Notes: generated from the letters alone by a model not told the origin. A DNA stretch of 29,046 nt from DAOOOU01 sp964435635 (GCA_964435635.1 CAYSZU010000009.1:1-29046); one strand, 5' to 3'; positions 1-7,258 are shown, counted from the first letter of the stretch. Program-made: numbers and translations.

Positions 1-709
1 ATTCTAAATCAGTTCCTGGTTTACAAAAGAATTCTAATTCCATTTGTTCAAATTCTCTAGTTCGAAAAATGAAATTCCCCGGCGTTATTTCATTACGAAA
101 GCTTTTACCAGTTTGGCCAATTCCAAATGGTAATTTTAAACGCATACTACGTTCGACGTTTTTAAAGTTAACAAACATTCCTTGAGCTGTTTCCGGCCTT
201 AAATAGACAACATCTTTCGCATCTTCTGTTACTCCTTGAAAAGTCTTAAACATTGTGTTAAATTGCCTAATTGGAGTGAATTCTAGACTCTGACAATTTG
301 GACAACAAATACCCTGATCTTTAATAAAATCCTCTAATTTCTGATTTGACCAACCGTCACAATTAATAGTTGAGCCTTTAACCATTTGATCTTCAAGGAT
401 TAACTTATCTGCTCGATAGCGTGTCTTACACTTTTTACAATCCATTAAAGGGTCACAAAAACTAGTAACATGACCAGTTGTTTCCCATACTTTTGGATTC
501 ATTAAGATTGCTGATTGGATGCCATAATTATAGGGGTTCTCTTGAATGAATTTTTGCCACCAAGCACGACGGACATTTTCTTTTAATTCAATTCCTAAAG
601 GGCCGTAATCCCATGTGTTAGATAAACCACCATAGATTTGACTACCTTGAAAAATAAAACCATACTGTTTACAATAATTAACGATTTCTTCCATCTTCAC
701 TTTTGTCAT
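1..709 (-). CDS. glyS: Glycyl-tRNA synthetase, single-chain class II type (N-terminal 236 residues, cut by window edge)
   Basis: Charges tRNA-Gly with glycine in the cytoplasm. The reading frame starts at an ATG at 709 behind a GAGG-rich ribosome site and runs off the left edge. The translation opens MTKVKMEEIVNYCKQYGF and includes GGLSNTWDYGPLG, a cysteine-containing insertion (CDPLMDCKKC ... CCPNC) and a class II motif 2 region, RNEITPGNFIFRTREFEQM. These are hallmarks of the homodimeric glycyl-tRNA synthetase (GlyQS/GRS1 type), not the split alpha/beta enzyme. It has its own promoter and a glycine-type T-box leader, so uncharged tRNA-Gly very likely controls it. The 3' part lies outside the window. 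Confidence 0.95.
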   Translation of the reverse strand, partial: MTKVKMEEIVNYCKQYGFIFQGSQIYGGLSNTWDYGPLGIELKENVRRAWWQKFIQENPYNYGIQSAILMNPKVWETTGHVTSFCDPLMDCKKCKTRYRADKLILEDQMVKGSTINCDGWSNQKLEDFIKDQGICCPNCQSLEFTPIRQFNTMFKTFQGVTEDAKDVVYLRPETAQGMFVNFKNVERSMRLKLPFGIGQTGKSFRNEITPGNFIFRTREFEQMELEFFCKPGTDLE

Positions 710-740
710 TTAATAACCTCTTCCTCAATAAAAAACTCCT

Positions 741-759
741 AAAAAACGTAGGGACGTTT
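741..759 (-). terminator. T-box attenuator terminator
   Basis: On the minus strand AAACGT-CCCT-ACGTTT folds into a 6-bp hairpin followed by TTT, giving six T in a row counting the stem end. Its 5' arm and loop contain CGTCCCT, the same bases that form the 3' side of the antiterminator. The two structures exclude each other, as expected for a transcriptional T-box. Confidence 0.7.
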
Positions 760-847
760 GGCAAACGCGGTTCCACCCTGCTTATTCTAAGAGAATCACC
801 TTTAAAATATATAGCTCTTGGTTTTCCAAACCCGTCATCACTTTGAT
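741..847 (-). promoter_or_regulatory. T-box riboswitch leader of glyS with very short Stem I
   Basis: Read on the minus strand, the T-box core AGGGTGGAACCGCG lies at 779-766. AGGG pairs with CCCT at 753-750 and GCG with CGT just before it, giving the standard antiterminator with a 7-nt bulge UGGAACC. The fourth bulge base, A, fits the U discriminator of bacterial tRNA-Gly. A Stem III hairpin (ATTCT/AGAAT) precedes the core. A start-like GATGACGGG and an AGAGC segment are present, but only about 70 nt separate the predicted transcription start from the core, so most of the usual Stem I is absent. The T-box call is firm; the specifier assignment is not. Confidence 0.88.
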
Positions 848-853
848 ACTAAA

Positions 854-882
854 ATTATATAGTATTCTATCTCATTATGCAA
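854..882 (-). promoter_or_regulatory. glyS promoter
   Basis: TTGCAT (882-877) and TATAAT (859-854) are separated by exactly 17 bp, just downstream of the recO stop. The predicted start near 847 gives a leader of about 138 nt. Confidence 0.75.
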
Positions 883-887
883 TATTA

Positions 888-1625
888 TTATTTTTCTAAA
901 TCTAATATTTGCTTTAAAAAATTTTTGCTTTTTAAATATAATCCGGTATAGCGTTCATAATATTTAGTAATAAAATCATTAATTTCATTTTGAACCTGCG
1001 GACTAATATCAATTTTTGTTATTGAGTTTATTTCGACTAAATTATACATTCTTAGCATCTTGATTGTTTTAAGATCAACAATTGGTTCATTAGTTAAACA
1101 ATCTTGACAAATATAACCCCCATGATCAGCACTTAAGGTGATAATTTTATCTTTGTTACCACATAAAGCACAAGAATTTAGATTTAATTCAACCCCTAAA
1201 TAAGCTAAATACTTTAATTCAACAATATTAGTTATTATTAAGGGATTTAAATGATTATTTATTTTTAAGATAGCAGTAATAAATAATTGATAAATATCTA
1301 AATGATTATTTTGTTTATAAACTTGATGGGTTAACTCAGTAAGGTAATGTAAATAACTAATTAAAGTAATATCTTGCCGAATAACTTTTAGTTGATCAAT
1401 AACATCAACGGTAATTAAAATTGATAGTTTATCTGGTTTATAATATAGATGGAAATAGCCATAGGTAAAACGATCAGTTAAAGCTCTTAGTTTGCTTTTT
1501 AAACTCTTTGAGCCTTTACACATTACCCCAATTAGGCCATGCTCTTTCGTAATAATATTTATAATTTTTGATGTTTCGCCATAAGCAATCTCACTAATAA
1601 TAAAACCTTCGACTTTTTCAATCAT
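888..1625 (-). CDS. recO: DNA repair protein RecO
   Basis: RecO anneals single strands and, with RecR, helps load RecA during recombinational repair. The 245-residue product has the family's usual length: an N-terminal OB-fold part (EGFIISEIAYGETSKIINI, with the typical KGSKSLKSKL basic stretch near residues 37-46), a helical middle, and a four-cysteine zinc site with C152/C155 and C173/C176. ATG at 1625 follows AGAGGTG. The order era-recO-glyS on one strand is a common Firmicutes arrangement. A terminator lies between era and recO, so recO may depend on read-through or a weak promoter not resolved here. Confidence 0.93.
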   Translation of the reverse strand: MIEKVEGFIISEIAYGETSKIINIITKEHGLIGVMCKGSKSLKSKLRALTDRFTYGYFHLYYKPDKLSILITVDVIDQLKVIRQDITLISYLHYLTELTHQVYKQNNHLDIYQLFITAILKINNHLNPLIITNIVELKYLAYLGVELNLNSCALCGNKDKIITLSADHGGYICQDCLTNEPIVDLKTIKMLRMYNLVEINSITKIDISPQVQNEINDFITKYYERYTGLYLKSKNFLKQILDLEK

Positions 1626-1679
1626 TATTTCACCTCTTAACTATATATTATCACTTAGTTCCTTAGTTCATTTATTGAC

Positions 1680-1706
1680 AAAAGACTCACTTAAAAATGA
1701 GCCTTC
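1680..1706 (-). terminator. Terminator after era
   Basis: On the minus strand AAGGCTCA and TGAGTCTT pair (8 bp with one G-U) around an 8-nt loop and run into TTTT immediately after the era stop codon. Confidence 0.75.
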
Positions 1707-2591
1707 TTATTTACATTCAATAAAACCAAGTTCTTTTAGATATTTTTCTTTATCACGCCAGTCTTTAATTGTTCGCACATATAATTCTAAGTATACTTTC
1801 TTACCGAGTAACTGCTCAATATCTTGCCGTGCTTCAATTCCAACATTTTTTAATACTTGGCCATTTTTACCAATCACGATTTTTTTTAATGAATCACGAT
1901 CAACAATAATATCAACGACAATTTCTATTAACCCTTTACTCTCTTTAAAGCTTGAGGTAACACAAGCAATACTATGGGGTATCTCTTCATTCATATGATT
2001 AAATAGCTTTTCCCGGACAAACTCACTAATCATGAAGTAATTACTATTACTAGTGAAAACCCCTTCATCAAAATAACGAACTTTATCCGTTAAATATTTC
2101 TTAATTACCCCAATTAAATGACTGATATTATCATTTTTTAAAGCTGAAACAGGAACAATATCAGCAAATTCTATTAAGTCTTTATATTCGCTAATTTTTA
2201 ATAGTAATTGATCATTACTAATCTTATCAATCTTATTTAAAACTAAAATAACTGGAATTTCACTGTTTTTTAATCTTTCCATGACAAAACGATCGCCTGG
2301 GCCTAGATTTTCACTAGCATCAATTAAAAACAAAACTACATCAACATCATGAATTAAAGAACCGGCTTGTTTATTAAGCATTTTCCCTAATTTATTTTGG
2401 GGTTTATGAATTCCTGGGGTATCAACAAAAACGATTTGACAATCATTATCATTATAAACTCCTTGAATAACATTTCTGGTCGTTTGAGGTTTATTAGATG
2501 TAATCGCAATTTTATGATTGACTAATTGATTAATTAAAGTGCTTTTACCAACATTTGTCCGACCAATTAGACTAACAAATCCGCTAATCAT
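1707..2591 (-). CDS. era: GTPase Era
   Basis: Essential GTPase that binds the 3' end of 16S rRNA and checks small-subunit assembly. The 294-residue protein shows the full G-domain set: GRTNVGKST at 10-18 (G1), TTRN at 37-40 (G2), DTPG at 57-60 (G3), NKID at 119-122 (G4) and SAL at 149-151 (G5). A C-terminal KH domain follows with VIGKNGQVLKNVG. It is the last gene of the VanZ-like/ybeY/dgkA/era unit, 17 nt after dgkA; its neighbour ybeY also acts in rRNA maturation. Start ATG at 2591 follows AAAGGAGGC. No anomalies. Confidence 0.97.
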   Translation of the reverse strand: MISGFVSLIGRTNVGKSTLINQLVNHKIAITSNKPQTTRNVIQGVYNDNDCQIVFVDTPGIHKPQNKLGKMLNKQAGSLIHDVDVVLFLIDASENLGPGDRFVMERLKNSEIPVILVLNKIDKISNDQLLLKISEYKDLIEFADIVPVSALKNDNISHLIGVIKKYLTDKVRYFDEGVFTSNSNYFMISEFVREKLFNHMNEEIPHSIACVTSSFKESKGLIEIVVDIIVDRDSLKKIVIGKNGQVLKNVGIEARQDIEQLLGKKVYLELYVRTIKDWRDKEKYLKELGFIECK

Positions 2592-2608
2592 CTTTTTGCC
2601 TCCTTTTA

Positions 2609-3013
2609 TTAGATTAATTTTATTAAGTTTATTAAATAAGGACCATAGATTAATAAAGCAATTATTACTGAGACAATAGCCATTACAAATGTTGCCGCAC
2701 TACCACAGTCCTTTGCGATTTTTGCTAAAGGGTGAATTTCTAAAGTAACTAAATCAACAACAGCTTCAATTGCAGTATTGATTAATTCCATTGCTAAAAC
2801 CGCGCCGATTGTTAAAAGTAAAATTGCCCATTCAAAATAGGTAACTTTTAAAATAATATTTAAAATAATTACGGCAATTGTAGCAATGACATGAATCGTT
2901 AAGCTTTGTTCAAAGCGAAAGGCATATGTTAAACCTTCTATTGAATATTTAAAACTACGCTCAAATCGCCCTAGTCCTCTAGACTTAATTTCCTCTCTTG
3001 ATATTGCTGCCAT
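2609..3013 (-). CDS. dgkA: Diacylglycerol/undecaprenol kinase family membrane protein
   Basis: Small integral membrane lipid kinase. Gram-positive members of this family (DgkA type) mainly phosphorylate undecaprenol, recycling the lipid carrier used for cell-wall export. The 134-residue protein has a basic amphipathic N-terminus (GRFERSFKYSIEGL), three hydrophobic helices, and the conserved ELINTAIEAVVDL and AKIAKDCGSAA motifs that carry the catalytic and metal-binding acidic residues. The start at 3013 lies inside the ybeY gene (29-nt overlap) but is backed by AGGAGAT about 9 nt upstream, so the overlap looks real. Undecaprenol kinase is the more likely activity by analogy with Firmicutes; the sequence alone does not decide the substrate. 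Confidence 0.93.
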   Translation of the reverse strand: MAAISREEIKSRGLGRFERSFKYSIEGLTYAFRFEQSLTIHVIATIAVIILNIILKVTYFEWAILLLTIGAVLAMELINTAIEAVVDLVTLEIHPLAKIAKDCGSAATFVMAIVSVIIALLIYGPYLINLIKLI

Positions 3014-3431
3014 TTAAAATCATCTCCTGTAAATTTATCATTTCTTTTTCTTGTTCTTCATTTTGGTGATCATAGCCTAATAAATGCAAGAGGCCATGAA
3101 CAACTAAAAAGGCTAATTCTCTTTTTTCACTATTTTGATATGTAATTGCTTGTCTTTTCATTTGCGGAATGCAAATATAAATATCGCCAAGTAATCTCCA
3201 TTCATTATACAACATTTTTTTGTTATCTTCAAATGCAAATGATAGTACATCAGTTATTTCATCTAGCTGCCGATATTGTTTATTTAAATCTTTTATTGCT
3301 TGATCGTTGACAAAGATAATTGAAAATGATGCTTTGGTAATTTTTTGTTGTTTTAAACTATAATTAATTACCTCATTTAAGTAATCATAATCGTTATATA
3401 AATTGTTATCAGTTATTTGATATTCGTTCAT
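2985..3431 (-). CDS. ybeY: Endoribonuclease YbeY (rRNA maturation factor)
   Basis: Zinc-dependent RNase involved in 16S rRNA 3'-end processing and ribosome quality control. The zinc motif HGLLHLLGYDH, with three histidines, is complete, and the upstream segment ITDVLSFAF is typical of the family. I place the start at the ATG at 3431, whose ATGA overlaps the TGA stop of the VanZ-like gene, rather than at an in-frame TTG nine bases upstream. No good Shine-Dalgarno is visible, so translation is probably coupled. This gives 148 residues. Downstream it overlaps dgkA by 29 nt. Confidence 0.94.
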   Translation of the reverse strand: MNEYQITDNNLYNDYDYLNEVINYSLKQQKITKASFSIIFVNDQAIKDLNKQYRQLDEITDVLSFAFEDNKKMLYNEWRLLGDIYICIPQMKRQAITYQNSEKRELAFLVVHGLLHLLGYDHQNEEQEKEMINLQEMILNGSNIKRGN

Positions 3432-4045
3432 GTTAACCAACCAAGACCAATAAATTTATAAAAATAATAAATGACAAATAAAACAAAGGCAAGAGCTAAA
3501 ATATCATATAGATAATCTTTTTGGAGAAACCCTGGTAGTTTCTTTTTAATTGTTGTTAGTAATTTATGAATAAGGAAACCAATAATTGCTCCTGTTACAT
3601 TTAAAATTACATCATCAATATCAAATGCCCGACCAATTTTTGACTGAACAAGTTCGATTGTTAAACTAGCAATGGTTGTAATGAGGAAAATAGTAGCTAT
3701 TTTTTTAGCACTTATATAGTTGGAAACAAAATAACCAAATGGTAAAAAGACAAGAATATTACCAATTACATTATAATAAAACAATTCACTTTTAAAATCA
3801 TAACGAAATATTTCAGTAAATGGGACTAAGTTTTGACCATACATACTGTTTTCGGTGCCGGTTAATAATTCAAATAGCAATAATATATAAAGGATAAAAA
3901 ATAAACTCATTATTTCTTGATGGAAAATTAAGTCGCGCTTATTTATTTTTAAATAAGCAATTCTAATTGTAATAATAATTACACAAAAAATTGTTACCAT
4001 TGGCCAGACGCTTGCTAAAGCTGCTACTAATGCATTTTTAATCAT
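3428..4045 (-). CDS. VanZ-like family membrane protein
   Basis: Integral membrane protein of the VanZ-like family. The founding member gives low-level teicoplanin resistance, and the biochemical role of most members is unknown. The 205-residue product has about five hydrophobic segments and the family's conserved pattern: NLVPFTEI, NILVFLPFGY, TIELVQ and RAFDIDDVILNVTGAIIGF. It is the first gene of the unit running through ybeY, dgkA and era, with a good promoter upstream and AAAGGAG before the ATG at 4045. Function in this organism is open; an envelope role is an inference. Confidence 0.88.
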   Translation of the reverse strand: MIKNALVAALASVWPMVTIFCVIIITIRIAYLKINKRDLIFHQEIMSLFFILYILLLFELLTGTENSMYGQNLVPFTEIFRYDFKSELFYYNVIGNILVFLPFGYFVSNYISAKKIATIFLITTIASLTIELVQSKIGRAFDIDDVILNVTGAIIGFLIHKLLTTIKKKLPGFLQKDYLYDILALAFVLFVIYYFYKFIGLGWLT

Positions 4046-4084
4046 CTTATTTCTCCTTTAATATTTCTTTCTTTTATATCTTTC

Positions 4085-4113
4085 ATTTTACTATCAATTA
4101 GCCGGTTTTTCAA
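4085..4113 (-). promoter_or_regulatory. Promoter of the VanZ-like/ybeY/dgkA/era unit
   Basis: TTGAAA (4113-4108), a 17-bp spacer and TAAAAT (4090-4085) on the minus strand, about 40 nt before the first start codon. Confidence 0.7.
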
Positions 4114-4144
4114 AACTTTTCTTTTTTATCCTAATAAATGTGTC

Positions 4145-4168
4145 AAACAAAAAGAGACAATTGTCTCT
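4145..4168 (-). terminator. Terminator after yqeY
   Basis: Perfect 16-base palindrome AGAGACAATTGTCTCT at 4153-4168 followed on the minus strand by a T run. The stem overlaps the TAG stop codon of yqeY. Confidence 0.8.
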
Positions 4169-4613
4169 AATCCGCTAATTTTTCACGAACTAATTCATTA
4201 ACTAACTTCATATCAGCTTGGCCACCAAGTTTTTGACTTATACTTTTCATTACAAGACCAATATCTTTACTACCTTTTGGTTTTAACTCAGCAAAAACAG
4301 CCGTGATAATCTTTTCGATTTCTTCACCAGATATTTCGGCCGGTAAATATTTAGCTAAAATAGTTATTTCATCTTGTAAAGATGCTACTTGTTCTTGTTT
4401 GCCATATTTAGCATATTCAGCCATACTCTCTTTTCTTGTCTTAACTTGTTTTTTTATAACACTTACAATTTCTTCTTCCGTAAGATCTTTTTTCTTACTT
4501 ATTTTTTCTAATTGTAAAGCGCTTTTTAACATTCTTAAAACTGATAAGTTAAAAGTATTGCGATTCTTCATTGCGTTAGTTATTTCTTTATTAATATTCT
4601 CAATCAAGCCCAT
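4167..4613 (-). CDS. yqeY: YqeY/GatB-tail-like protein
   Basis: Small cytoplasmic helical protein of the YqeY family, which resembles the C-terminal tail domain of GatB (the tRNA-binding part of the amidotransferase). Its own role is not settled. The 148-residue product has the family's length and signatures: NINKEITNAMKNRN, LRMLKSALQ, ESMAEYAKYG, LAKYLPAE and the C-terminal GLVMKSISQKLGGQADMKLV. It follows rpsU by 8 nt, a pairing commonly seen in Firmicutes, and shares its promoter; the AGGTG site is weak. Confidence 0.93.
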   Translation of the reverse strand: MGLIENINKEITNAMKNRNTFNLSVLRMLKSALQLEKISKKKDLTEEEIVSVIKKQVKTRKESMAEYAKYGKQEQVASLQDEITILAKYLPAEISGEEIEKIITAVFAELKPKGSKDIGLVMKSISQKLGGQADMKLVNELVREKLAD

Positions 4614-4621
4614 CTTTGCAC

Positions 4622-4807
4622 CTAATCTCTTTTATTACTTCGGGCGTTTCTAATCTGTTCTTTTTTCTCTGCTCTTTTTTTAACGCCTGGTTTTTCATAA
4701 TGCTTTCTTTTCTTTATTTCTGAAGGGACGCCACTGCGAGCAACTTTTACTTTGAATTTTTTTAAAGCACCATCAACGTTTCCGTTACTTACCATTACTT
4801 TAGTCAT
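4622..4807 (-). CDS. rpsU: Small ribosomal subunit protein bS21
   Basis: bS21 joins the 30S subunit near the anti-Shine-Dalgarno platform. The 61-residue, strongly basic product matches the family: MTKVMVSNGNVDGALKKFK, SGVPSEIKKRKHYEKPGVKK and an Arg/Lys-rich tail. The ATG at 4807 follows GGGAGGG. It heads the rpsU-yqeY unit with a consensus-like promoter, as expected for a highly expressed gene. Confidence 0.96.
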   Translation of the reverse strand: MTKVMVSNGNVDGALKKFKVKVARSGVPSEIKKRKHYEKPGVKKRAEKKEQIRNARSNKRD

Positions 4808-4838
4808 GTTTTTTCCCTCCCTTCATTGGCTATAATAA

Positions 4839-4867
4839 ATTATAACACTATCAATTTTTTTTGACAA
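4839..4867 (-). promoter_or_regulatory. rpsU-yqeY promoter
   Basis: TTGTCA (4867-4862), a 17-bp spacer and TATAAT (4844-4839) on the minus strand. This is one of the best promoters in the window. Confidence 0.8.
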
Positions 4868-4890
4868 GAAAAAAGACGTTATATCGTCTT
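4868..4890 (-). terminator. Terminator after the leucine-rich-repeat gene
   Basis: AAGACG/CGTCTT 6-bp hairpin with loop ATATAA followed by a T run on the minus strand, overlapping the stop codon of the gene at 4889. Confidence 0.78.
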
Positions 4891-6712
4891 ATTGAAGATA
4901 ATTCCAATTAGCATAATAATCATTAATTGTAAAATTAAACTGACCACCAGCGCCATTACTAATTAATCTTTCTGGGCCGACTAGATTAAATGTTATTCCC
5001 CTTTTGGCAGTATCAAAGGCTAAACTAGGAATAATATTAATATTTTCAGGAATCATAATCGTTGTTAGTTTTTTACATTCAGTAAAAATATTATGATGAA
5101 TCCGATCAAATGAAGGATTTGTTGGTAATGTAATATGAACAAGATTTGATGATTGAAAAGCTTCATCATCAATTGTTTCAACTGTATTAGGGATTATCAT
5201 CGTTGTTCCAGTCCAATTACGAAAGGCTCGTTTACCAATGCTTATTAAACCATCATTTAAAATAATATTAGCTGATGACATTTCAAAAGCATCACCAGTA
5301 ATTCCTTTTACTGAACTTGGTAATCTAATTTCAATATTGCCTGTCATTTCAAAAGCGTTTGCCCCAATTGTTTCGACACCATTATCAATTACAATTGAGG
5401 TAATGCCATAAAATTTAGGATATATTTTGCTAATCAAATCAAAAAACCATTGGTAATTATCGCCACTATATTTTTCTTGTAATGCACTAAGCGCAGTTTC
5501 GTAATTACTAATATTTAAATTATTTAAAGATTTCCCGATATAACGCCAATTTCGATTAGTGAAGAGAATAAAAAGTGTTCCTAAATCAGGATTATCTTGG
5601 AGTTTAGTTAATTCCGAAATAGAAAGATCTAATTCTTCTTTTAAGTCAAATAAAATCATGCTTGGAATGTTATCACTGATATAATAATCATTCATGATTC
5701 CAAAGCCCTTAATAAATAAGGTCCCGGTTTCATAATATTCATAAGCCATATTAACACCAATATTTCCTTGTGATAAAAGCTTTGTTAAGCTGGATGGCGC
5801 AATTATATAAGGATTTTCTTTACTACCATTTCCGGCCCCTACTTTTACATTAGTAGCAAGATTTATAACCGGGCGATATTTACTGGCTACGTCATTTTGA
5901 AGGCCGCCATCAGCAGCAACAATAACATTTGCTTGAGCCGTATTATAAGCTTCATTAGCATGTAAGAAATAACCGTCATTATCATAAGGGTCAAGACTCG
6001 GAATTGCTCCAGTTGAATGATTATAAGCAGCTCCAGCCGCAATCGCCTCATTATACCCTACACTACCAACCAATGATGATAAGGAATCTTGGCAAGCAAG
6101 GATGTTTGTTTGATTTAAACTAGTTGAAGCATTTTGATATTGATAGCAAAAATTATTTGAAACAATATTTATTTGATCTTCTGCTTTAATTGAAGTGTAA
6201 AAAGTATTAATATCTGAAACTAACTCTGCTGCGTTAACTGACTTACCCATATAAACAAGACGAATGCTACCATCGCCATTTATCCTAATTATTCGCCAAT
6301 ATAAAGGGTTTCCTAAATTATCTTGGGCAAACTGGACAAAATTATTTTTAACAGCTCCACGATAAAAATATGATGGCCCTAATTCATCTTCGGTATAATA
6401 TAAACCAGCATCTTCAGTTAATAATGGATATTCAAAATCAGCATAAATTAGTGGGGTTTTATTTCTAATAACGGTTGTTCCTGCTTCTTTAAATAATAGT
6501 TTACAATTTAAACGAGTAGAAAGATTATAACAAGTCTGATCCCAGCGATAATTAGAATCAGCTTGAAGTTGACTTTTCATATCGGCTCGAAGCGTTGATA
6601 ACAAGCCAATACTATGAGTATAATAGCCTAAAATATATACTAAGATTGAAATAAATAGAAGAAAAAAAGTATATATCAGTGACATTGAGATAAATCCCTT
6701 ATTATTCTTCAT
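4889..6712 (-). CDS. Membrane-anchored surface protein with BspA-type leucine-rich repeats
   Basis: Predicted cell-surface protein of 607 residues. A short basic start (MKNNKGF) leads into one long hydrophobic segment, about residues 6-30, that would anchor it with the rest outside. Residues around 95-155 contain YYRG/YWRIIRINGDGSIRLVY-type sequence seen in many surface proteins of low-GC bacteria. Residues from about 436 to 570 carry LRR_5/BspA-like repeats of the form V-x-T-I-G-x-x-A-F with LPSSV/IPNTV turns. Such repeats often bind host or bacterial partners. The start is the second ATG (6712), because AGGAG sits against the first ATG and about 9 nt before the second. The KGF-hydrophobic N-terminus resembles a prepilin but lacks the usual Glu5. 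The ligand is unknown. Confidence 0.8.
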   Translation of the reverse strand: MKNNKGFISMSLIYTFFLLFISILVYILGYYTHSIGLLSTLRADMKSQLQADSNYRWDQTCYNLSTRLNCKLLFKEAGTTVIRNKTPLIYADFEYPLLTEDAGLYYTEDELGPSYFYRGAVKNNFVQFAQDNLGNPLYWRIIRINGDGSIRLVYMGKSVNAAELVSDINTFYTSIKAEDQINIVSNNFCYQYQNASTSLNQTNILACQDSLSSLVGSVGYNEAIAAGAAYNHSTGAIPSLDPYDNDGYFLHANEAYNTAQANVIVAADGGLQNDVASKYRPVINLATNVKVGAGNGSKENPYIIAPSSLTKLLSQGNIGVNMAYEYYETGTLFIKGFGIMNDYYISDNIPSMILFDLKEELDLSISELTKLQDNPDLGTLFILFTNRNWRYIGKSLNNLNISNYETALSALQEKYSGDNYQWFFDLISKIYPKFYGITSIVIDNGVETIGANAFEMTGNIEIRLPSSVKGITGDAFEMSSANIILNDGLISIGKRAFRNWTGTTMIIPNTVETIDDEAFQSSNLVHITLPTNPSFDRIHHNIFTECKKLTTIMIPENINIIPSLAFDTAKRGITFNLVGPERLISNGAGGQFNFTINDYYANWNYLQ

Positions 6713-6733
6713 CGACGTCATCTCCTATTATTC

Positions 6734-6762
6734 ATTATAACTGATTAGTTTTTTTTTAACAA
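6734..6762 (-). promoter_or_regulatory. Promoter of the leucine-rich-repeat gene
   Basis: TTGTTA (6762-6757), a 17-bp spacer and TATAAT (6739-6734) on the minus strand, directly after the terminator of the peptide genes. The surface protein is therefore its own transcription unit. Confidence 0.75.
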
Positions 6763-6786
6763 TAAAAAGTCTTCATATGAAGACTT
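6763..6786 (-). terminator. Terminator of the peptide/exporter unit
   Basis: Perfect 20-base palindrome at 6767-6786 (AAGTCTTCAT and its complement) followed by TTT on the minus strand, 3 nt beyond the stop of the 41-residue peptide. Confidence 0.82.
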
Positions 6787-6789
6787 TAA

Positions 6790-6915
6790 TTAAGAACCAA
6801 AACAACTAATAAGTTGGCCTAAATTAAATAATATATTTAGTAGATAACTATAACCAATAAATAGACCAATTAAGATAGTTATTTTTAAAACGCGCCGCCA
6901 AAGATAATAAATCAT
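6790..6915 (-). CDS. 41-residue membrane peptide, possible immunity protein
   Basis: Short frame on the minus strand, beginning MIYYLWRRVLKITILIG and ending QLISCFGS. It has a basic patch (WRR...K) followed by one hydrophobic stretch of about 20 residues, so a single membrane helix is likely. It starts 9 nt after the second double-glycine peptide and stops just before the terminator, so it would be the last gene of that unit. It has no double-glycine leader. Small membrane proteins after bacteriocin genes often give self-protection, so immunity is the best guess. The Shine-Dalgarno is poor (AACAAG), so expression is uncertain. It contains one cysteine, near the C-terminus. Confidence 0.5.
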   Translation of the reverse strand: MIYYLWRRVLKITILIGLFIGYSYLLNILFNLGQLISCFGS

Positions 6916-6924
6916 CTTGTTATT

Positions 6925-7089
6925 TTAACAACGACGGCCACTTACGACCATCCGAATTGAGGTTCCTACACTCCGCCCAATATCTAATAAAATACCAATT
7001 GCTCTTGATGCGGCATTGATAAAGGCAGCTGAAAATCTAAATGAACCACCTTTAATTTCATATAAGGCAGCACTAGCAATTATTTCCAT
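6925..7089 (-). CDS. Double-glycine-leader peptide 2 (bacteriocin-like, 54 residues)
   Basis: Minus-strand frame starting right after the stop of the first peptide (TAA then ATG). The leader is MEIIASAALYEIKGG, 15 residues, with the pattern that C39 peptidases read: L at -7, I at -4, GG at -2/-1. The predicted mature part of 39 residues starts SFRFSAAFINAASRA, contains GILLDIGRSVG, and ends GRRC. It is cationic and amphipathic with a single terminal cysteine. Leader length and spacing are identical to peptide 1, and the exporter is next to it, so a two-peptide class II bacteriocin or a secreted signal peptide is likely. No clear Shine-Dalgarno of its own; translation may be coupled to peptide 1. 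Confidence 0.75.
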   Translation of the reverse strand: MEIIASAALYEIKGGSFRFSAAFINAASRAIGILLDIGRSVGTSIRMVVSGRRC

Positions 7090-7233
7090 TTATTTTCGAC
7101 ATGCTAACGGTCTTAAATAACCATCAATAACCCCAACGATAAAAACGCCAACGCCAAAGATGCCTAATAAAATTGAGGTTTTAATTGCCCCTCCTTTAAT
7201 GGCAAATAACTCATTATAACTTAATATTTCCAT
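7090..7233 (-). CDS. Double-glycine-leader peptide 1 (bacteriocin-like, 47 residues)
   Basis: The leader MEILSYNELFAIKGG (15 residues) has E at -8, L at -7, I at -4 and GG at the cleavage site. The predicted mature peptide of 32 residues starts AIKTSILLGIFGVGV, is strongly hydrophobic and glycine-rich, and ends RPLACRK, with one cysteine. The start is fixed at the ATG at 7233 by AAAGGAGGAAAG just upstream; a longer in-frame extension into the exporter gene has no such site and would bury the leader. It follows the exporter gene by about 25 nt on the same strand. An antimicrobial role is inferred from leader, size and neighbours; no known bacteriocin is recognised. Confidence 0.8.
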   Translation of the reverse strand: MEILSYNELFAIKGGAIKTSILLGIFGVGVFIVGVIDGYLRPLACRK

Positions 7234-7258
7234 TGCTTTCCTCCTTTCTAATCTTCGT

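Noticed and set aside
1675..1998. Plus-strand open frame opposite era
   Set aside because: Shadow of a clearly coding gene, with no ribosome site or family likeness.
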